Part shown: positions 17,405 to 26,398 of the stretch, one piece after another
Numbering within the stretch: the first letter of the stretch is position 1
Layout of the letters: each line of letters begins with the position of its first letter
Assembly (NCBI GenBank): GCA_938083135.1
Contig: CALLKY010000159.1
Location: 1 to 32,489 of the forward strand
From: an uncultured Alphaproteobacteria bacterium
Lineage (GTDB): Bacteria > Pseudomonadota > Alphaproteobacteria > Bin95
DNA length: 32,489 nucleotides
Direction: 5' to 3'
Notes under the pieces: generated by a model
Database searches by the model: none
What the model was told of the DNA's origin: nothing
The model's input: the letters and a program-made list of their open reading frames with translations, nothing else
Made by a program: the position numbers and the translations under genes

Positions 17405-18648
17405 GAAAGGCCGCCCTGCCCGGCGAGTTTAAGGCCAGGCTCGCGTCCCGCTTCGAATGCTTTACCCGTCAACCGCCGCACACTTGGCAGGCCATCCAAC
17501 AGCCCCGGCACGACCACATCCGAAGGCTTCGGCTGGTTTGGTAAGCGACGGAGCGCGGTTGCCATAGCCTCTGCCGTCCGTGGTCCATCGCCGTCCAGCA
17601 TGCCTGTCAGGCCAAGGTCTGCAGCGCGGCTAGCGCGGATATATTGCTCCATGCGCGGCTTGGTGCGCGGCATAATGATCGCACGCTTATCGAACGACAG
17701 AATTTCACAGAAAGTATTGTACCCACCCATAGCGATCACGCCTTCTGCAGCGTCGATCAGCGTTTCGATGTGCGCGTCAAACGTTAGTCCATCAACGGAA
17801 TTAAGCTGGGCGCAACGCTCGCGGAACTCACGCTGGCGATCCTGGCTCATGAACGGGCCAAATACGATGAGCGCACGCGGATGCAAATCAGGCGTCGCTT
17901 CATAGGCGCGCAGGACCCAGTCGACCAGATCTTCACCATCACCGCCGCCGCCGGGCGTCACCAAAATAAATGGCTCATCGATCAGGGAAAGCGCTTCAAG
18001 TGATCCGGGCGTTTCTGGCGCCTCACGCTCCAAATATCCGGTATAGACCAGCTTCCGGCGAACGGATTCCGGCACGTTTAGCCCAGCCAACGGTTCACAG
18101 ATATGCGGCAGGCCATAGACCCAAATTTCATCATACAGGTCACGCAGGGCCGGCATGGCGTTCTTGCGTTCCCATTCCGGTGCCAGCTGGTCCGGCTCAT
18201 CCATCACATCCCGGAGGCCAAGCACAAGCCGACATCCGCGCGATTTCAGCATCGTGAGTGTCTCATGGCATTCGCCGCGCAGGCCTAGCGGCTCTTTGTC
18301 GACGATAAAGATATCTGGATCAAACACCTCCGCCGTGTGTTGGATGATGGAGGCGCGGATAGACAGCGTATGTTCTGGTGCCAAATCAAGCGCCAGGCTC
18401 GTGTAGTCACCATCGGACAGTTTGATCATGCCCGGCACACGGACGAAATCGACGCGGGATGCGAAATCGAAGCTGCCAATGATGGGAGAGCCAGACAGGA
18501 TCAACACAGATAAGTCTTCGTAGGCCTTCACCAATGCATTGGCGATCGCACGGCATCGACGCAGATGGCCAAGGCCAAAACTATCGTGGCTATAAATCAG
18601 TACGCGTTTTCCGCCCTGGCGGCGCACCGGCACGTTGGTTGGCGTCAT
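17401..18648 (-). CDS. MurG-like (GT-B fold) glycosyltransferase, first gene of the glycan series
   Basis: 415 residues. After a basic leader (MTPTNVPVRRQGGKR) comes VLIYSHDSFGLGHLRRCRAIANAL, with glycine-rich GLGHLRR close to that of the paralogue at 13137-14282. The donor half has FILVTPGGGGDGEDLVDWVL, VIAMGGYNTFCEILSFDKRAIIMPR and a QYIRASRAADLGL tail. The start at 18648 has AAGGAGG upstream at good spacing. No gene on this strand lies directly upstream, so the promoter of the long minus-strand series should lie in 18649-18962. Acceptor and donor are unknown. Confidence 0.88.
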   Translation of the reverse strand: MTPTNVPVRRQGGKRVLIYSHDSFGLGHLRRCRAIANALVKAYEDLSVLILSGSPIIGSFDFASRVDFVRVPGMIKLSDGDYTSLALDLAPEHTLSIRASIIQHTAEVFDPDIFIVDKEPLGLRGECHETLTMLKSRGCRLVLGLRDVMDEPDQLAPEWERKNAMPALRDLYDEIWVYGLPHICEPLAGLNVPESVRRKLVYTGYLEREAPETPGSLEALSLIDEPFILVTPGGGGDGEDLVDWVLRAYEATPDLHPRALIVFGPFMSQDRQREFRERCAQLNSVDGLTFDAHIETLIDAAEGVIAMGGYNTFCEILSFDKRAIIMPRTKPRMEQYIRASRAADLGLTGMLDGDGPRTAEAMATALRRLPNQPKPSDVVVPGLLDGLPSVRRLTGKAFEAGREPGLKLAGQGGLS

Positions 18649-18962
18649 CGCTTCGCCGCCTCCTTCGCTGCATCCGCCCTATTGAGCGCACGCGTCTCCC
18701 CAAGTCTGCTGGGCTCTCATGGCTTATGATTGCTCTTACAAGCCCTTACAGGCCGCCACATATGACATAACCACACCCGACAGGAAAGGGTTCCCGCCTG
18801 TTCAGATGTTACAGCATCGGTTCGTTCTTGATGGGGCGTTTTCCCTGAGAATCGTATGGTGTAGTCTGTCGCTTAGTGGTAGTCCGAGGCATAGCCTTTG
18901 CAGGCAAGCGCAATTGCGCGCGATTTGGGCAGTTCAAGAGTACGCGTGTTGGGGAGCAAACT
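18649..18962. promoter_or_regulatory. divergent intergenic region (glycan operon / fabI)
   Basis: This 314-bp gap separates the minus-strand glycosyltransferase series from plus-strand fabI and must hold both promoters. No confident -35/-10 pair, operator or small RNA was seen. The imperfect inverted repeat ACAGG...CCTGT at about 18779-18802 is the only visible secondary-structure element. A plus-strand open frame running into fabI from 18876 is an upstream extension without a ribosome-binding site. Confidence 0.4.
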
Positions 18963-19799
18963 ATGAGCAACGGCGGCGTAATGGCAGGCAAACGCGGCTT
19001 GATTATGGGCGTTGCGAATGACCGGTCATTGGCCTGGGGCATCGCGAAAGCCGTGGCTGACGCTGGCGGCGAACTGGCGTTCACCTATCAAGGTGAGGCG
19101 CTGGAGAAGCGCGTTCGGCCCTTGGCTGAGAGCGTAGGTGCGAAATTGGTGCTCCCGTGCGATGTTACCTCCGCAGACAGCATGGATGCCACGTTCAAGA
19201 CGCTCAAGGATGAGTGGGGCACGATGGACTTCGCGGTCCACGCCATCGCCTATTCAGATAAAACTGAACTGCGCGGTCGCTATGCCGACACCAGCCGTGA
19301 GAATTTTCAGCGCAGCCTCGATATTTCCTGCTTCTCCTTCACGGACATGTGCCGCCGCGCTGGCGAGATCATGCCGAATGGCGGCAGCTTGCTGACGCTT
19401 ACATATTTAGGGGCCGAACGCGTTGTCCCCCATTACAACGTCATGGGCGTTGCCAAGGCCGCGCTGGAAGCCAGTGTCCGCTACCTGGCGCAAGACTTCG
19501 GCAAGGACGGCATTCGCGTGAATTCGCTGTCCGCTGGGCCAGTAAAAACGCTGGCGGCCTCTGGCATCGGTGATTTCCGCTACATTCTGAAATGGAATGA
19601 GCTGAACGCGCCGATGGAACGCAATGTGACGATTGAGGATGTTGGGGGAGCAGGCATGTATCTCCTCTCCGATCTCGCCAGCGGCGTGTCCGGCGAAAAC
19701 CACCATGTGGATGGCGGCTATCATGCTGTCGGCATGCTGAACACGCGGAACGCGCGCGAAGTTTCCGCGCTTCTGGCGGATTTCAAAGAAAAGGAATAG
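18963..19799 (+). CDS. fabI: enoyl-[acyl-carrier-protein] reductase (NADH)
   Basis: 278 residues, normal for FabI. It performs the last reduction in each round of type II fatty-acid elongation. The N-terminal segment RGLIMGVANDRSLAWGIAKA is the NAD-binding region of the atypical SDR branch. HAIAYSDKTELRGRY follows, then the catalytic pair Tyr158 and Lys165 in YNVMGVAK (Y-x6-K), and SAGPVKTLAASGI. It is the conserved triclosan-sensitive type. The ATG at 18963 has GGGGAG six bases upstream; an inner ATG at 18981 is less well placed. aroC starts 6 bp after its stop, so the two form an operon. Confidence 0.97.
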   Translation: MSNGGVMAGKRGLIMGVANDRSLAWGIAKAVADAGGELAFTYQGEALEKRVRPLAESVGAKLVLPCDVTSADSMDATFKTLKDEWGTMDFAVHAIAYSDKTELRGRYADTSRENFQRSLDISCFSFTDMCRRAGEIMPNGGSLLTLTYLGAERVVPHYNVMGVAKAALEASVRYLAQDFGKDGIRVNSLSAGPVKTLAASGIGDFRYILKWNELNAPMERNVTIEDVGGAGMYLLSDLASGVSGENHHVDGGYHAVGMLNTRNAREVSALLADFKEKE

Positions 19800-19805
19800 C
19801 CGCTT

Positions 19806-20948
19806 ATGGCTGGCAATAGTTTCGGCCAGGCGTTTCGCTTCACCACCTGGGGCGAGAGCCATGGGCCTGCAATCGGCTGCGTGATTGACGGCTGCCCTCC
19901 AGGCGTGCCGCTGTCTGAGGCCGACATCCAGCCCTATCTGGACAAACGCCGCCCAGGCCAATCCCGCTTTGTCACGCAACGCCAGGAACCGGATCAAGCC
20001 CGTATTCTTTCTGGCGTATTTGAAGGCCTGACAACGGGCACACCGATTTCCATCGAGATCCAAAACGCGGATCAGCGCTCCAAAGATTATTCCGAGATCG
20101 CAGCGCAATACCGTCCTGGGCACGCAGATTTCTCCTATGACGCCAAATACGGCCACCGGGATTATCGGGGCGGCGGGCGCTCCTCCGCCCGTGAAACAGC
20201 CATGCGCGTTGCCGCAGGCGCTGTCGCGCGGAAAGCGTTGACGTTCATTCTAGGCCAGTCCGCAATCATCCGCGGCGCTGTCGCCCAGATTGGTCCAGAT
20301 TATGTGGACAGGTCCCAGTGGGACTGGGACCAGGTTGCGGAAAACCCATTCTTCTGCCCAGAAGCCGCAACGGCTGTCCGCTGGGAAGGCTTGGTTGATG
20401 CGGCCCGCAAGGACGGATCATCGCTCGGTGCCGTTATTGAGATCGTAGCAGAAGGGTTTCCGGCCGGCCTTGGCGAGCCGATCTATTCAAAGCTCGACAG
20501 CGATATCGCGTGCGGCCTGATGACTATCAATGCCGTTAAAGGCGTCGAGATCGGTGATGGGTTTGCAGCCGCCGCCATGCGCGGTGAAGACGCCCATGAC
20601 GCCATGCGCGCATCGAACGAGGGCGGCGTGCGGTTTGAAAGCAATCATGCAGGTGGCATACTGGGGGGTATCTCCAGCGGCCAGCCTATCGTGGCGCGGT
20701 TCGCAGTAAAGCCAACCAGCTCCATTCTCATCCCCCGCCCCAGCGTCAATCGTGATGGTGAGGAAATTGAGGTCCGCACGAAAGGCCGCCACGATCCCTG
20801 CGTCGGCATCCGCGCCGTACCCGTGGGTGAAGCCATGGTCGCGGTGGTGTTGCTAGATCATCTTCTCCGCCAACGTGGCCTGCGCGGGCCGGATTGGCCA
20901 GATGCGAAACGCCAAACGGCACACATAGCCACACAGTCTGCTGGCTAA
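19806..20948 (+). CDS. aroC: chorismate synthase
   Basis: 380 residues. It converts 5-enolpyruvylshikimate-3-phosphate to chorismate using reduced FMN, the last common step of aromatic amino-acid synthesis. Signature stretches are [12 protein letters not shown] near the N-terminus, [20 protein letters not shown] at about 103-122 with [10 protein letters not shown] after it, and [11 protein letters not shown] and [17 protein letters not shown] toward the C-terminus. The length matches bacterial AroC and no residue looks missing. It starts 6 bp after fabI with AAGGAA inside the fabI end. The perfect terminator at 20987-21026 follows. Confidence 0.98.
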   Translation: MAGNSFGQAFRFTTWGESHGPAIGCVIDGCPPGVPLSEADIQPYLDKRRPGQSRFVTQRQEPDQARILSGVFEGLTTGTPISIEIQNADQRSKDYSEIAAQYRPGHADFSYDAKYGHRDYRGGGRSSARETAMRVAAGAVARKALTFILGQSAIIRGAVAQIGPDYVDRSQWDWDQVAENPFFCPEAATAVRWEGLVDAARKDGSSLGAVIEIVAEGFPAGLGEPIYSKLDSDIACGLMTINAVKGVEIGDGFAAAAMRGEDAHDAMRASNEGGVRFESNHAGGILGGISSGQPIVARFAVKPTSSILIPRPSVNRDGEEIEVRTKGRHDPCVGIRAVPVGEAMVAVVLLDHLLRQRGLRGPDWPDAKRQTAHIATQSAG

Positions 20949-20986
20949 ACTCAGGCAGCTTAACTCAGGCGGCATGCACACAAAAC

Positions 20987-21026
20987 AAAAGGGCTGCGGA
21001 CATTCTCAAATGTCCGCAGCCCTTTT
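20987..21026. terminator. bidirectional rho-independent terminator between aroC and pckA
   Basis: An 18-bp perfectly paired stem runs from AAAAGGGCTGCGGACATT (20987-21004) to its exact complement (21009-21026) around the loop CTCA. A-rich and T-rich ends give a U-tract in both directions. It lies between two convergent genes, so it can stop transcription from either side. Confidence 0.92.
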
Positions 21027-21050
21027 GCGTTTGGGCGTGCCTGAAGCGGC

Positions 21051-22643
21051 TTAGGCTTTCTTACGAATAGCCGCTGCATTCACGGCGTCAGAAACATCAG
21101 CTTCGAACTGCTTGAAGTTCTCTTCGAAGTCAGCGGCGAGGCTTTGCGCGGTTGCGTCATAGGCATCTTTATCTGACCAGGAGCCGCGTGGGTCCAGCGC
21201 TTCAGCCGGGACATCCGGGCAGCTTTCCGGAACCTGGAGACCAAAGTTTGGATCTTCGCGCAGGGGTGCGTCTGCCAGCACGCCATCAAGGGCAGCCCGC
21301 AGCATTGCCCGGGTGTGCTTGATCGACATGCGGTGGCCAGTGCCGTAGGCGCCACCGGTCCAGCCCGTGTTCACCAGCCAACAATTGGCATCACTGGCGG
21401 CAATACGTTCACCCAGCAGCTTGGCATACTCGGTCGGCTTGCGCGTCATGAACGGTGCGCCGAAGCAGGTGGAGAATGTCGCCTGCGGTTCTGCGCCCAA
21501 GCCCTTTTCCGTACCCGCAACGCGTGCGGTATAGCCGGAGAGGAAGTGGTACATCGCCTGTTCCGGCGTCAGCTTAGAAATTGGCGGCAACACGCCAAAC
21601 GCATCCGCCGTCAGCATGATGACATTGGTTGGGTGCGGGCCTTGGCCGGTTTCAGACGCGTTCGGAATGAAATCCAGTGGATAGCAGGAGCGCGTGTTCT
21701 CTGTGAGCGACCGGTCCGCCAAATCAAGCTGGCGCGTAACGGGGTCCATCACGACGTTTTCCAGCACGGTGCCGAAGCGTTGGGAGGCCGCAAAAATCTC
21801 AGGCTCAGCCGCAGCAGAAAGGTCGATCACCTTGGCATAGCAGCCGCCTTCAAAATTAAAGACGCCCTTATCGCTCCAGCCATGCTCATCATCGCCGATC
21901 AGTGTACGGCTGGCATCTGCGGAAAGCGTGGTTTTGCCGGTACCGGATAGGCCGAAGAAGATGGCGCTATCGCCTTTCGGGCCAATGTTGGCAGAGCAAT
22001 GCATCGGCATAACGCCCTGGGGCGGCAGCAGATGGTTCATCAGCGAGAACACGCTCTTCTTGATTTCACCGGCATATGAGGTGCCTGCAATTACAATGAC
22101 ATGCTTGGTAAGATTGGCCGCAATCACGGTTTCGGAGCGGCTGCCGTCAATCGTCGGGTCGGCCTTAAAGCCGGGTGCCTGGATGACAACATAGTCTGGC
22201 TCAAACGAATTCAAATCTTCCCGCGCCGGGCGGATGAACATGTTGCGGGCAAACAGATTGTGCCACGCCTGTTCTGTGATCACGCGGACCTTCAGGCGAT
22301 AACCTGAATCGGCACCTGCATAGAGATCTTGTACATAGACATTCCGGTTCTGCAGATATGCGCGCACCCGGTGGTGCAGCCGGTCAAAAGCTTCTGGCGA
22401 CATCGGCTGGTTGACCGCGCCCCAATCGACCTCATTCTCAGACAGGCTATCACGGACAATAAACTTGTCCTTGGGTGAGCGGCCCGTGTGCTGGCCGGTT
22501 TCGCAAAGGAGCGCGCCGCCAGCCCCAATGTGACCATCGCCTGCAGCGACGGCGGCTTCGTAAAGCGCTTCAGCGCCCAAGTTCCATTGAGCGCCGGCCA
22601 CGTGGCCGAGCCCGTGACGTTCGAGCCGTGATGTGGTGTCCAC
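21051..22643 (-). CDS. pckA: phosphoenolpyruvate carboxykinase (ATP)
   Basis: 530 residues, the usual size for the ATP-dependent enzyme. It converts oxaloacetate plus ATP to phosphoenolpyruvate, the entry step of gluconeogenesis. Motifs include [16 protein letters not shown] (substrate site), the kinase-type P-loop GLSGTGKTT at about 231-239, LIGDDEHGW at 248-256 and the later [14 protein letters not shown] and IKHTRAM. It starts with GTG at 22643 with AGGA upstream. It ends 24 bp from the shared terminator and is likely transcribed alone. Confidence 0.97.
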   Translation of the reverse strand: MDTTSRLERHGLGHVAGAQWNLGAEALYEAAVAAGDGHIGAGGALLCETGQHTGRSPKDKFIVRDSLSENEVDWGAVNQPMSPEAFDRLHHRVRAYLQNRNVYVQDLYAGADSGYRLKVRVITEQAWHNLFARNMFIRPAREDLNSFEPDYVVIQAPGFKADPTIDGSRSETVIAANLTKHVIVIAGTSYAGEIKKSVFSLMNHLLPPQGVMPMHCSANIGPKGDSAIFFGLSGTGKTTLSADASRTLIGDDEHGWSDKGVFNFEGGCYAKVIDLSAAAEPEIFAASQRFGTVLENVVMDPVTRQLDLADRSLTENTRSCYPLDFIPNASETGQGPHPTNVIMLTADAFGVLPPISKLTPEQAMYHFLSGYTARVAGTEKGLGAEPQATFSTCFGAPFMTRKPTEYAKLLGERIAASDANCWLVNTGWTGGAYGTGHRMSIKHTRAMLRAALDGVLADAPLREDPNFGLQVPESCPDVPAEALDPRGSWSDKDAYDATAQSLAADFEENFKQFEADVSDAVNAAAIRKKA

Positions 22644-22743
22644 CGGATTCGTTTCCTGGAGCGATTAGCGTTTGGGGTCCCCGCTCAGCCAGCCAAATCA
22701 CCCCCATCATTACAACGAGGTATTGACCGCACCGAACGCACTA

Positions 22744-22773
22744 AACATAGGCGCCCGCCAGTCCGGCTTGCAA
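22744..22773 (-). promoter_or_regulatory. possible pckA promoter
   Basis: On the minus strand TTGCAA (22768-22773) and TATGTT (22744-22749) are separated by 18 bases and lie about 100 bp upstream of the pckA GTG. The match to a sigma-70 promoter is reasonable but unsupported by anything else. Confidence 0.3.
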
Positions 22774-22822
22774 TATGACAAACGTGCTAACGCCTTCGCG
22801 TTTTGCCGATTGCGGCCCTATG

Positions 22823-23188
22823 TCACGGATTCCCGGTGGATAGCTTGATCATCCCTGGGTCCAACATCACTGCACGGCCAAAACCGGCGACGAGATGGGC
22901 TGATGTGAGTGCCAAGCGATAGAGCTTCATATCACCAAAGTCGATGTAGAACGCCGATTCGGGCCGTGCTGCAACATAGACTGCGCGATCCTGCTCCAGC
23001 GGCGACCGCACGGTTCCCTGAACTGTCAGCCTGGCGGTCTTCAAGGGTTGCTTTGGGTGAAGGCTATAGAACCCGGCTCGGTCTTAGGCTTCGATTAGGT
23101 CAAACCGGTCGCCGTAAACATCCGGCAATGGGGCGCCGGACTTGTCCAGGTGATCAAATATCCCAAAGCGCCGGCCAGCGTCAGACAT
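22823..23188 (-). pseudogene. in-frame chimera: LLM flavin oxidoreductase N-terminus joined to HugZ-like C-terminus, with internal stop
   Basis: From ATG 23188, preceded by GGGGAGG, the minus strand reads RRFGIFDHLDKSGAPLPD...DRFDLIEA, the N-terminus of a luciferase-like (LLM) flavin-dependent oxidoreductase. A TAA follows at 23084-23086 exactly where the family has a tyrosine (LIEAYDRAGFY), and the same frame continues DRAGFYSLH. Soon after, the frame becomes ARLTVQGTV...VAARPESAFYIDFGDMKLYRLALT and HLVAGFGRAVMLDP, the C-terminal part of a HugZ/pyridoxamine-phosphate-oxidase-like protein. Two unrelated genes have thus been joined by a deletion near 23050, and a nonsense change has since occurred. 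Both partners normally are several hundred residues, so this is a relic. The last 73 codons alone could look like a small ORF but lack their domain's N-terminal half. Confidence 0.72.
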
Positions 23189-23227
23189 TTTGATCCTCCC
23201 CAAACATGCCCATCATAAAACGCGAAA

Positions 23228-23255
23228 GAGGCGGCACCCGTTAGAGCGCCGCCTC
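23228..23255 (-). terminator. terminator of the liv operon
   Basis: GAGGCGGC (23228-23235) pairs with GCCGCCTC (23248-23255), an 8-bp GC-rich stem with a 12-base loop. On the minus strand the stem is followed by TTTCGCGTTTTAT. It lies just after the binding-protein stop. Confidence 0.65.
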
Positions 23256-23279
23256 CATCACAGTCTATAGAGAATAGGC

Positions 23280-24476
23280 TTACTTGGTAGCGTCGATGAC
23301 GCTGCCGAAGAGAGCCCATTTTTCGCCGTCAAACTTGGACAGCTGAGCAGCCTGGATCGGGTAGAAGTCCGTCGGGCTGGTGTTGACCAGAATGCCAGGC
23401 AGAACCATTGGCAGTTCAAGGTCTTTCACGTTAGCAGCACAAGCCATGATGCCAGCGCGGGTCATGTCTTCGCAGTTGTCCAGAACATGGTGCAGCAGCT
23501 TGGAAACGTTATAGCCAAGGCCATAGTTAACGTCGCCGCGGTCTGCGTCCGGAAGGTTCTTGTCCATCCATGCGGACCATTCCTGGTAGCCTGCGGTGCC
23601 TTTCCACTGCGGATCAGTTGGATCTTTCATCCACTGAGCTGTGATCAGGTCCTTAGAGCATTCCAGACCAGCTGGCTTAAGCGTGGCGCTCACGGAGGAG
23701 GACACGTTGTTCAGCAGGTGGAGAGGCTTCCAGTCAATTTCGCAAGCCTTGCGAATTGCCTGAGCTGCGAACTTCGGAATGGAGATGTTCACGAAGACAT
23801 TGGCACCGGAATCTTTAAGAGCCAGGATCTGGCTGTCGACTGTCGGGTCCGTTGTTTCGTAAGGCAGCATGGAAACGATAAGGTCTTTCTTATCGCCAAG
23901 GCCACGCAGGAACCCGTCCCGGTAATCTTTACCGTAATCGTCATTCTGGAACAGAACGGCGATCTTCGGGTTTTCTACGTTCTCAAGAACATATTTCGCG
24001 TAGATTTCGCCTTCGACGTCATAGGTGGGCTGGAAGCCCATCGTCCAAGGATACTTTTCTGGCTGGCCCCATTTGGAAGCGCCCGTTGCAACAAACAGCT
24101 GCGGCACTTTCTTTTGGTTCATGTACTTGTGAATGGCCGAGTTCGTTGGCGTGCCGAGCGACTGGAACAGGAACGCGATCTTTTCTTTTTCGACCAGCTT
24201 ACGAACCTGCTGCACGGTGCGTGGCGGGCTGTAGCCGTCATCCAAGGAAATGAACTCAATCGTGCGACCGTTGATGCCGCCTTGTGTGTTCAGTTCTTTG
24301 AAATATGCAGAAATGGCTTTGCCGATGACGCTGTATGCAGACGCCGGGCCAGAATACGGGTTCGTGTTGCCGATCTTGATCGACGTATCGGTGATGCCCG
24401 TGGAGTCAGCAACAGCTGCGCCCCCGGAGAGCACGCTTGCCGCAGCAGCGGCGAGCAGAATACGTTTCAGTTTCAT
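23280..24476 (-). CDS. livK: branched-chain amino-acid-type ABC transporter, periplasmic binding protein (LivK-like)
   Basis: 398 residues. A signal peptide covers about 1-23 (MKLKRILLAAAAASVLSG... ending AVA). The mature protein starts with TDTSIKIGNTNPYSGPASAYS, a typical type I periplasmic binding fold, and has SLDDGYSPPRTVQQVRKLVE and FQNDDYGKDYRDGFLRG. Members bind leucine/isoleucine/valine but also amides, urea and aromatic acids, so the ligand is open. Gene order livG-livF-livH-livM-livK on the minus strand is complete. AAGGGAGG precedes the start by about ten bases. A hairpin terminator lies just downstream. Confidence 0.92.
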   Translation of the reverse strand: MKLKRILLAAAAASVLSGGAAVADSTGITDTSIKIGNTNPYSGPASAYSVIGKAISAYFKELNTQGGINGRTIEFISLDDGYSPPRTVQQVRKLVEKEKIAFLFQSLGTPTNSAIHKYMNQKKVPQLFVATGASKWGQPEKYPWTMGFQPTYDVEGEIYAKYVLENVENPKIAVLFQNDDYGKDYRDGFLRGLGDKKDLIVSMLPYETTDPTVDSQILALKDSGANVFVNISIPKFAAQAIRKACEIDWKPLHLLNNVSSSVSATLKPAGLECSKDLITAQWMKDPTDPQWKGTAGYQEWSAWMDKNLPDADRGDVNYGLGYNVSKLLHHVLDNCEDMTRAGIMACAANVKDLELPMVLPGILVNTSPTDFYPIQAAQLSKFDGEKWALFGSVIDATK

Positions 24477-24519
24477 AGAAAAAACCTCCCTTGGTTTTCG
24501 TTTTTTAGATTTGTTGATC

Positions 24520-25506
24520 TCAGCTGGACGACGGGCGTTTCAGCCGTGCCATCCCGCGTTCGATTAAGCCCCAGATGCCGAAGGGGGCGAAGTACATCAT
24601 TAATATCAGGAATATGCCGAAAGTCACCCAAGGCGGCGGGATCAGTTCAGACAGATTACTGACTTCTTCGGCATATTCTTGGCCGAATACATAGAAGAGT
24701 CCGCCCAGCAACGCCCCAGGAATGGAGACGATACCGCCAACGACGGAGCCAACCAGTAAGTATACGGCAATGAAGAAATTGAACGTGTCCGGGGATACGA
24801 ACGCATTCGCAAAAGCAAAGAACGCGCCGCCAAGCCCGGCAAACATCGCGCTGATGCCAAACGTGGTCGTTTTATACAGCGCAGTATTGATACCCATGGT
24901 GCTGGCTGCAATCGGATTATCCCGAATCGCCATAATCGCGCGGCCAGACCGGCTGTGTAGCAAAGCCCAGGTCAGCGCCATAAGCACCACGAATACGATC
25001 CATGTCACGTAATACAACGACTGATCAATCGACATACCGCCCATGATTGGGTCTGGTTTATCGAAGAACAGGCCCTGCACGCCGCCGGTCCATTCTTCCA
25101 GCGCATCCACTTTCAGAATTTGCGGGGTAGCGACGGCGAGCGCAAATGTGGCCAGCGCTAGATACAAGCCTTCCAGTCGCAGTGCCGGAAAGCCGAACAA
25201 GAACCCAACCATGAATGCAGCAATCGCCACGAATGGCAGCGTTGCATAAGGATGCCAGCCAAAATGGGTGATCATGATCGCGGCTGTATATGCGCCAATC
25301 GCGAAGAATGCGCTGTGTCCGATGGAGAACTGGCCATTATATCCGGTCAGGATGTTCAGCCCCAGAATGGCGATGCCGTAAGAGAACGCCACCGTGATCT
25401 GGTAGGAGTCGTAGTCTTCAACAATGAGCGGAACGATGCAGCCTAAGACGACAAGCGCGCCGAAAGACAGGACCAGTTTCGGCGTTAGAGCGTTTGGACG
25501 GATCAT
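24520..25506 (-). CDS. livM: branched-chain amino-acid-type ABC transporter permease (LivM-like)
   Basis: 328 residues with about eight to ten hydrophobic segments. Characteristic stretches are LNILTGYNGQFSIGHSAFFAIGAY and the cytoplasmic coupling loop SRSGRAIMAIRDNPIAASTMGIN, found in LivM-type permeases. It pairs with the LivH-like permease encoded 5 bp upstream and is energised by LivG and LivF. Forty-three bp separate it from the binding-protein gene. Confidence 0.94.
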   Translation of the reverse strand: MIRPNALTPKLVLSFGALVVLGCIVPLIVEDYDSYQITVAFSYGIAILGLNILTGYNGQFSIGHSAFFAIGAYTAAIMITHFGWHPYATLPFVAIAAFMVGFLFGFPALRLEGLYLALATFALAVATPQILKVDALEEWTGGVQGLFFDKPDPIMGGMSIDQSLYYVTWIVFVVLMALTWALLHSRSGRAIMAIRDNPIAASTMGINTALYKTTTFGISAMFAGLGGAFFAFANAFVSPDTFNFFIAVYLLVGSVVGGIVSIPGALLGGLFYVFGQEYAEEVSNLSELIPPPWVTFGIFLILMMYFAPFGIWGLIERGMARLKRPSSS

Positions 25507-25511
25507 GTCTG

Positions 25512-26387
25512 CTACACCCTTTTCACGACGACGCGGCCGAACAGCCCCGCCGGTTTGAACATGAGAACGCCGACAATGAGCACCAGCGCGAAGGTGAGAC
25601 CAAGCTCACTCCCGCCCGGCACATATTGGCGTGCCCAGTTTTCCAGAACGCCAACAATCAGGCCGCCAGCAACAGCGCCACCGGGGCTGTTCACCCCGCC
25701 GAACAAGGCACCCGCGAAACCGTAAAGCAGCACGCCGGACATCATATTCGGCTCAAGGAACACGATTGGTGCCACCAGAACACCACCAACCGCACCAATC
25801 GCAGAGGCCAAGCCCCAACCGAGTGCGAGCATCCACCCGACGGATACACCGACGAGCCTAGCTGAATCTGGGTTTGCCGCCGCTGCCTTCATCGCCAAGC
25901 CCACTTTCGTGAACTTGAAGAACAGGAACACGACGAGCAGCAAGGCCAGCGTAAATACGATAACTCCCAGGTTATGGGAGCTGATCAGCGTGGACTCAAA
26001 GCCCATATCCTCCGGGAACAGGCTTGGAAGCGTCTTCGTCGTATGCTCCCAGAACCAGCCGGCGAGGTTGTTGAAAATCATCAACAAGCCGATGAACACG
26101 ATGATCTGGTTAAAGACCGGCGCACTTTCGACCGGTTTTACGATCACCCGCTCGATAATAATGCCTGCGATAAACGAAGCTGCCACCGCCAGCACAAATG
26201 CCAGCCAGATCGACCCGGTCGCTTGGAACAAGGCCCAGGCAACGAAGGTCGAGAACATCGCCATTTCGCCCTGGGCGAAATTAAAATGGTCTGTCGCTTG
26301 GTAGATCATCACGACCGCCAATGCGACACAGGCGTAAATCGAGCCGATTGCGAGACCGGCCAGCGTTAGCTGAAGAAATAAATCCAT
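25512..26387 (-). CDS. livH: branched-chain amino-acid-type ABC transporter permease (LivH-like)
   Basis: 291 residues, the normal LivH length, with about eight membrane segments. The N-terminus LQLTLAGLAIGSIYACVALAVVMIYQATDHFNFAQGEMAM is the LivH hallmark. A coupling loop follows at GLAMKAAAANPDSARLVGVSVG, then GALFGGVNSPGGAVAGGLIVGV. It starts 11 bp after the livF stop and ends 5 bp before livM. Confidence 0.95.
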   Translation of the reverse strand: MDLFLQLTLAGLAIGSIYACVALAVVMIYQATDHFNFAQGEMAMFSTFVAWALFQATGSIWLAFVLAVAASFIAGIIIERVIVKPVESAPVFNQIIVFIGLLMIFNNLAGWFWEHTTKTLPSLFPEDMGFESTLISSHNLGVIVFTLALLLVVFLFFKFTKVGLAMKAAAANPDSARLVGVSVGWMLALGWGLASAIGAVGGVLVAPIVFLEPNMMSGVLLYGFAGALFGGVNSPGGAVAGGLIVGVLENWARQYVPGGSELGLTFALVLIVGVLMFKPAGLFGRVVVKRV

Positions 26388-26398
26388 CGCCCGCTCTC

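Noticed and set aside
20311-20331. Perfect 9-bp inverted repeat with GGG centre inside aroC
   Set aside because: It encodes the Trp-Asp-Trp-Asp stretch and arises from the TGGGAC codon repeat; no reason to see a regulatory site.
20948-20970. AACTCAGGC occurring twice, 14 bp apart, after aroC
   Set aside because: Only two short copies; probably a small local duplication with no visible function.
23487-24662. A 391-codon plus-strand open frame opposite the LivK-like gene
   Set aside because: It lies antisense to a well-recognised binding protein with a signal peptide; the translation has no domain-like pattern and there is no ribosome-binding site. Long antisense frames arise from codon bias.
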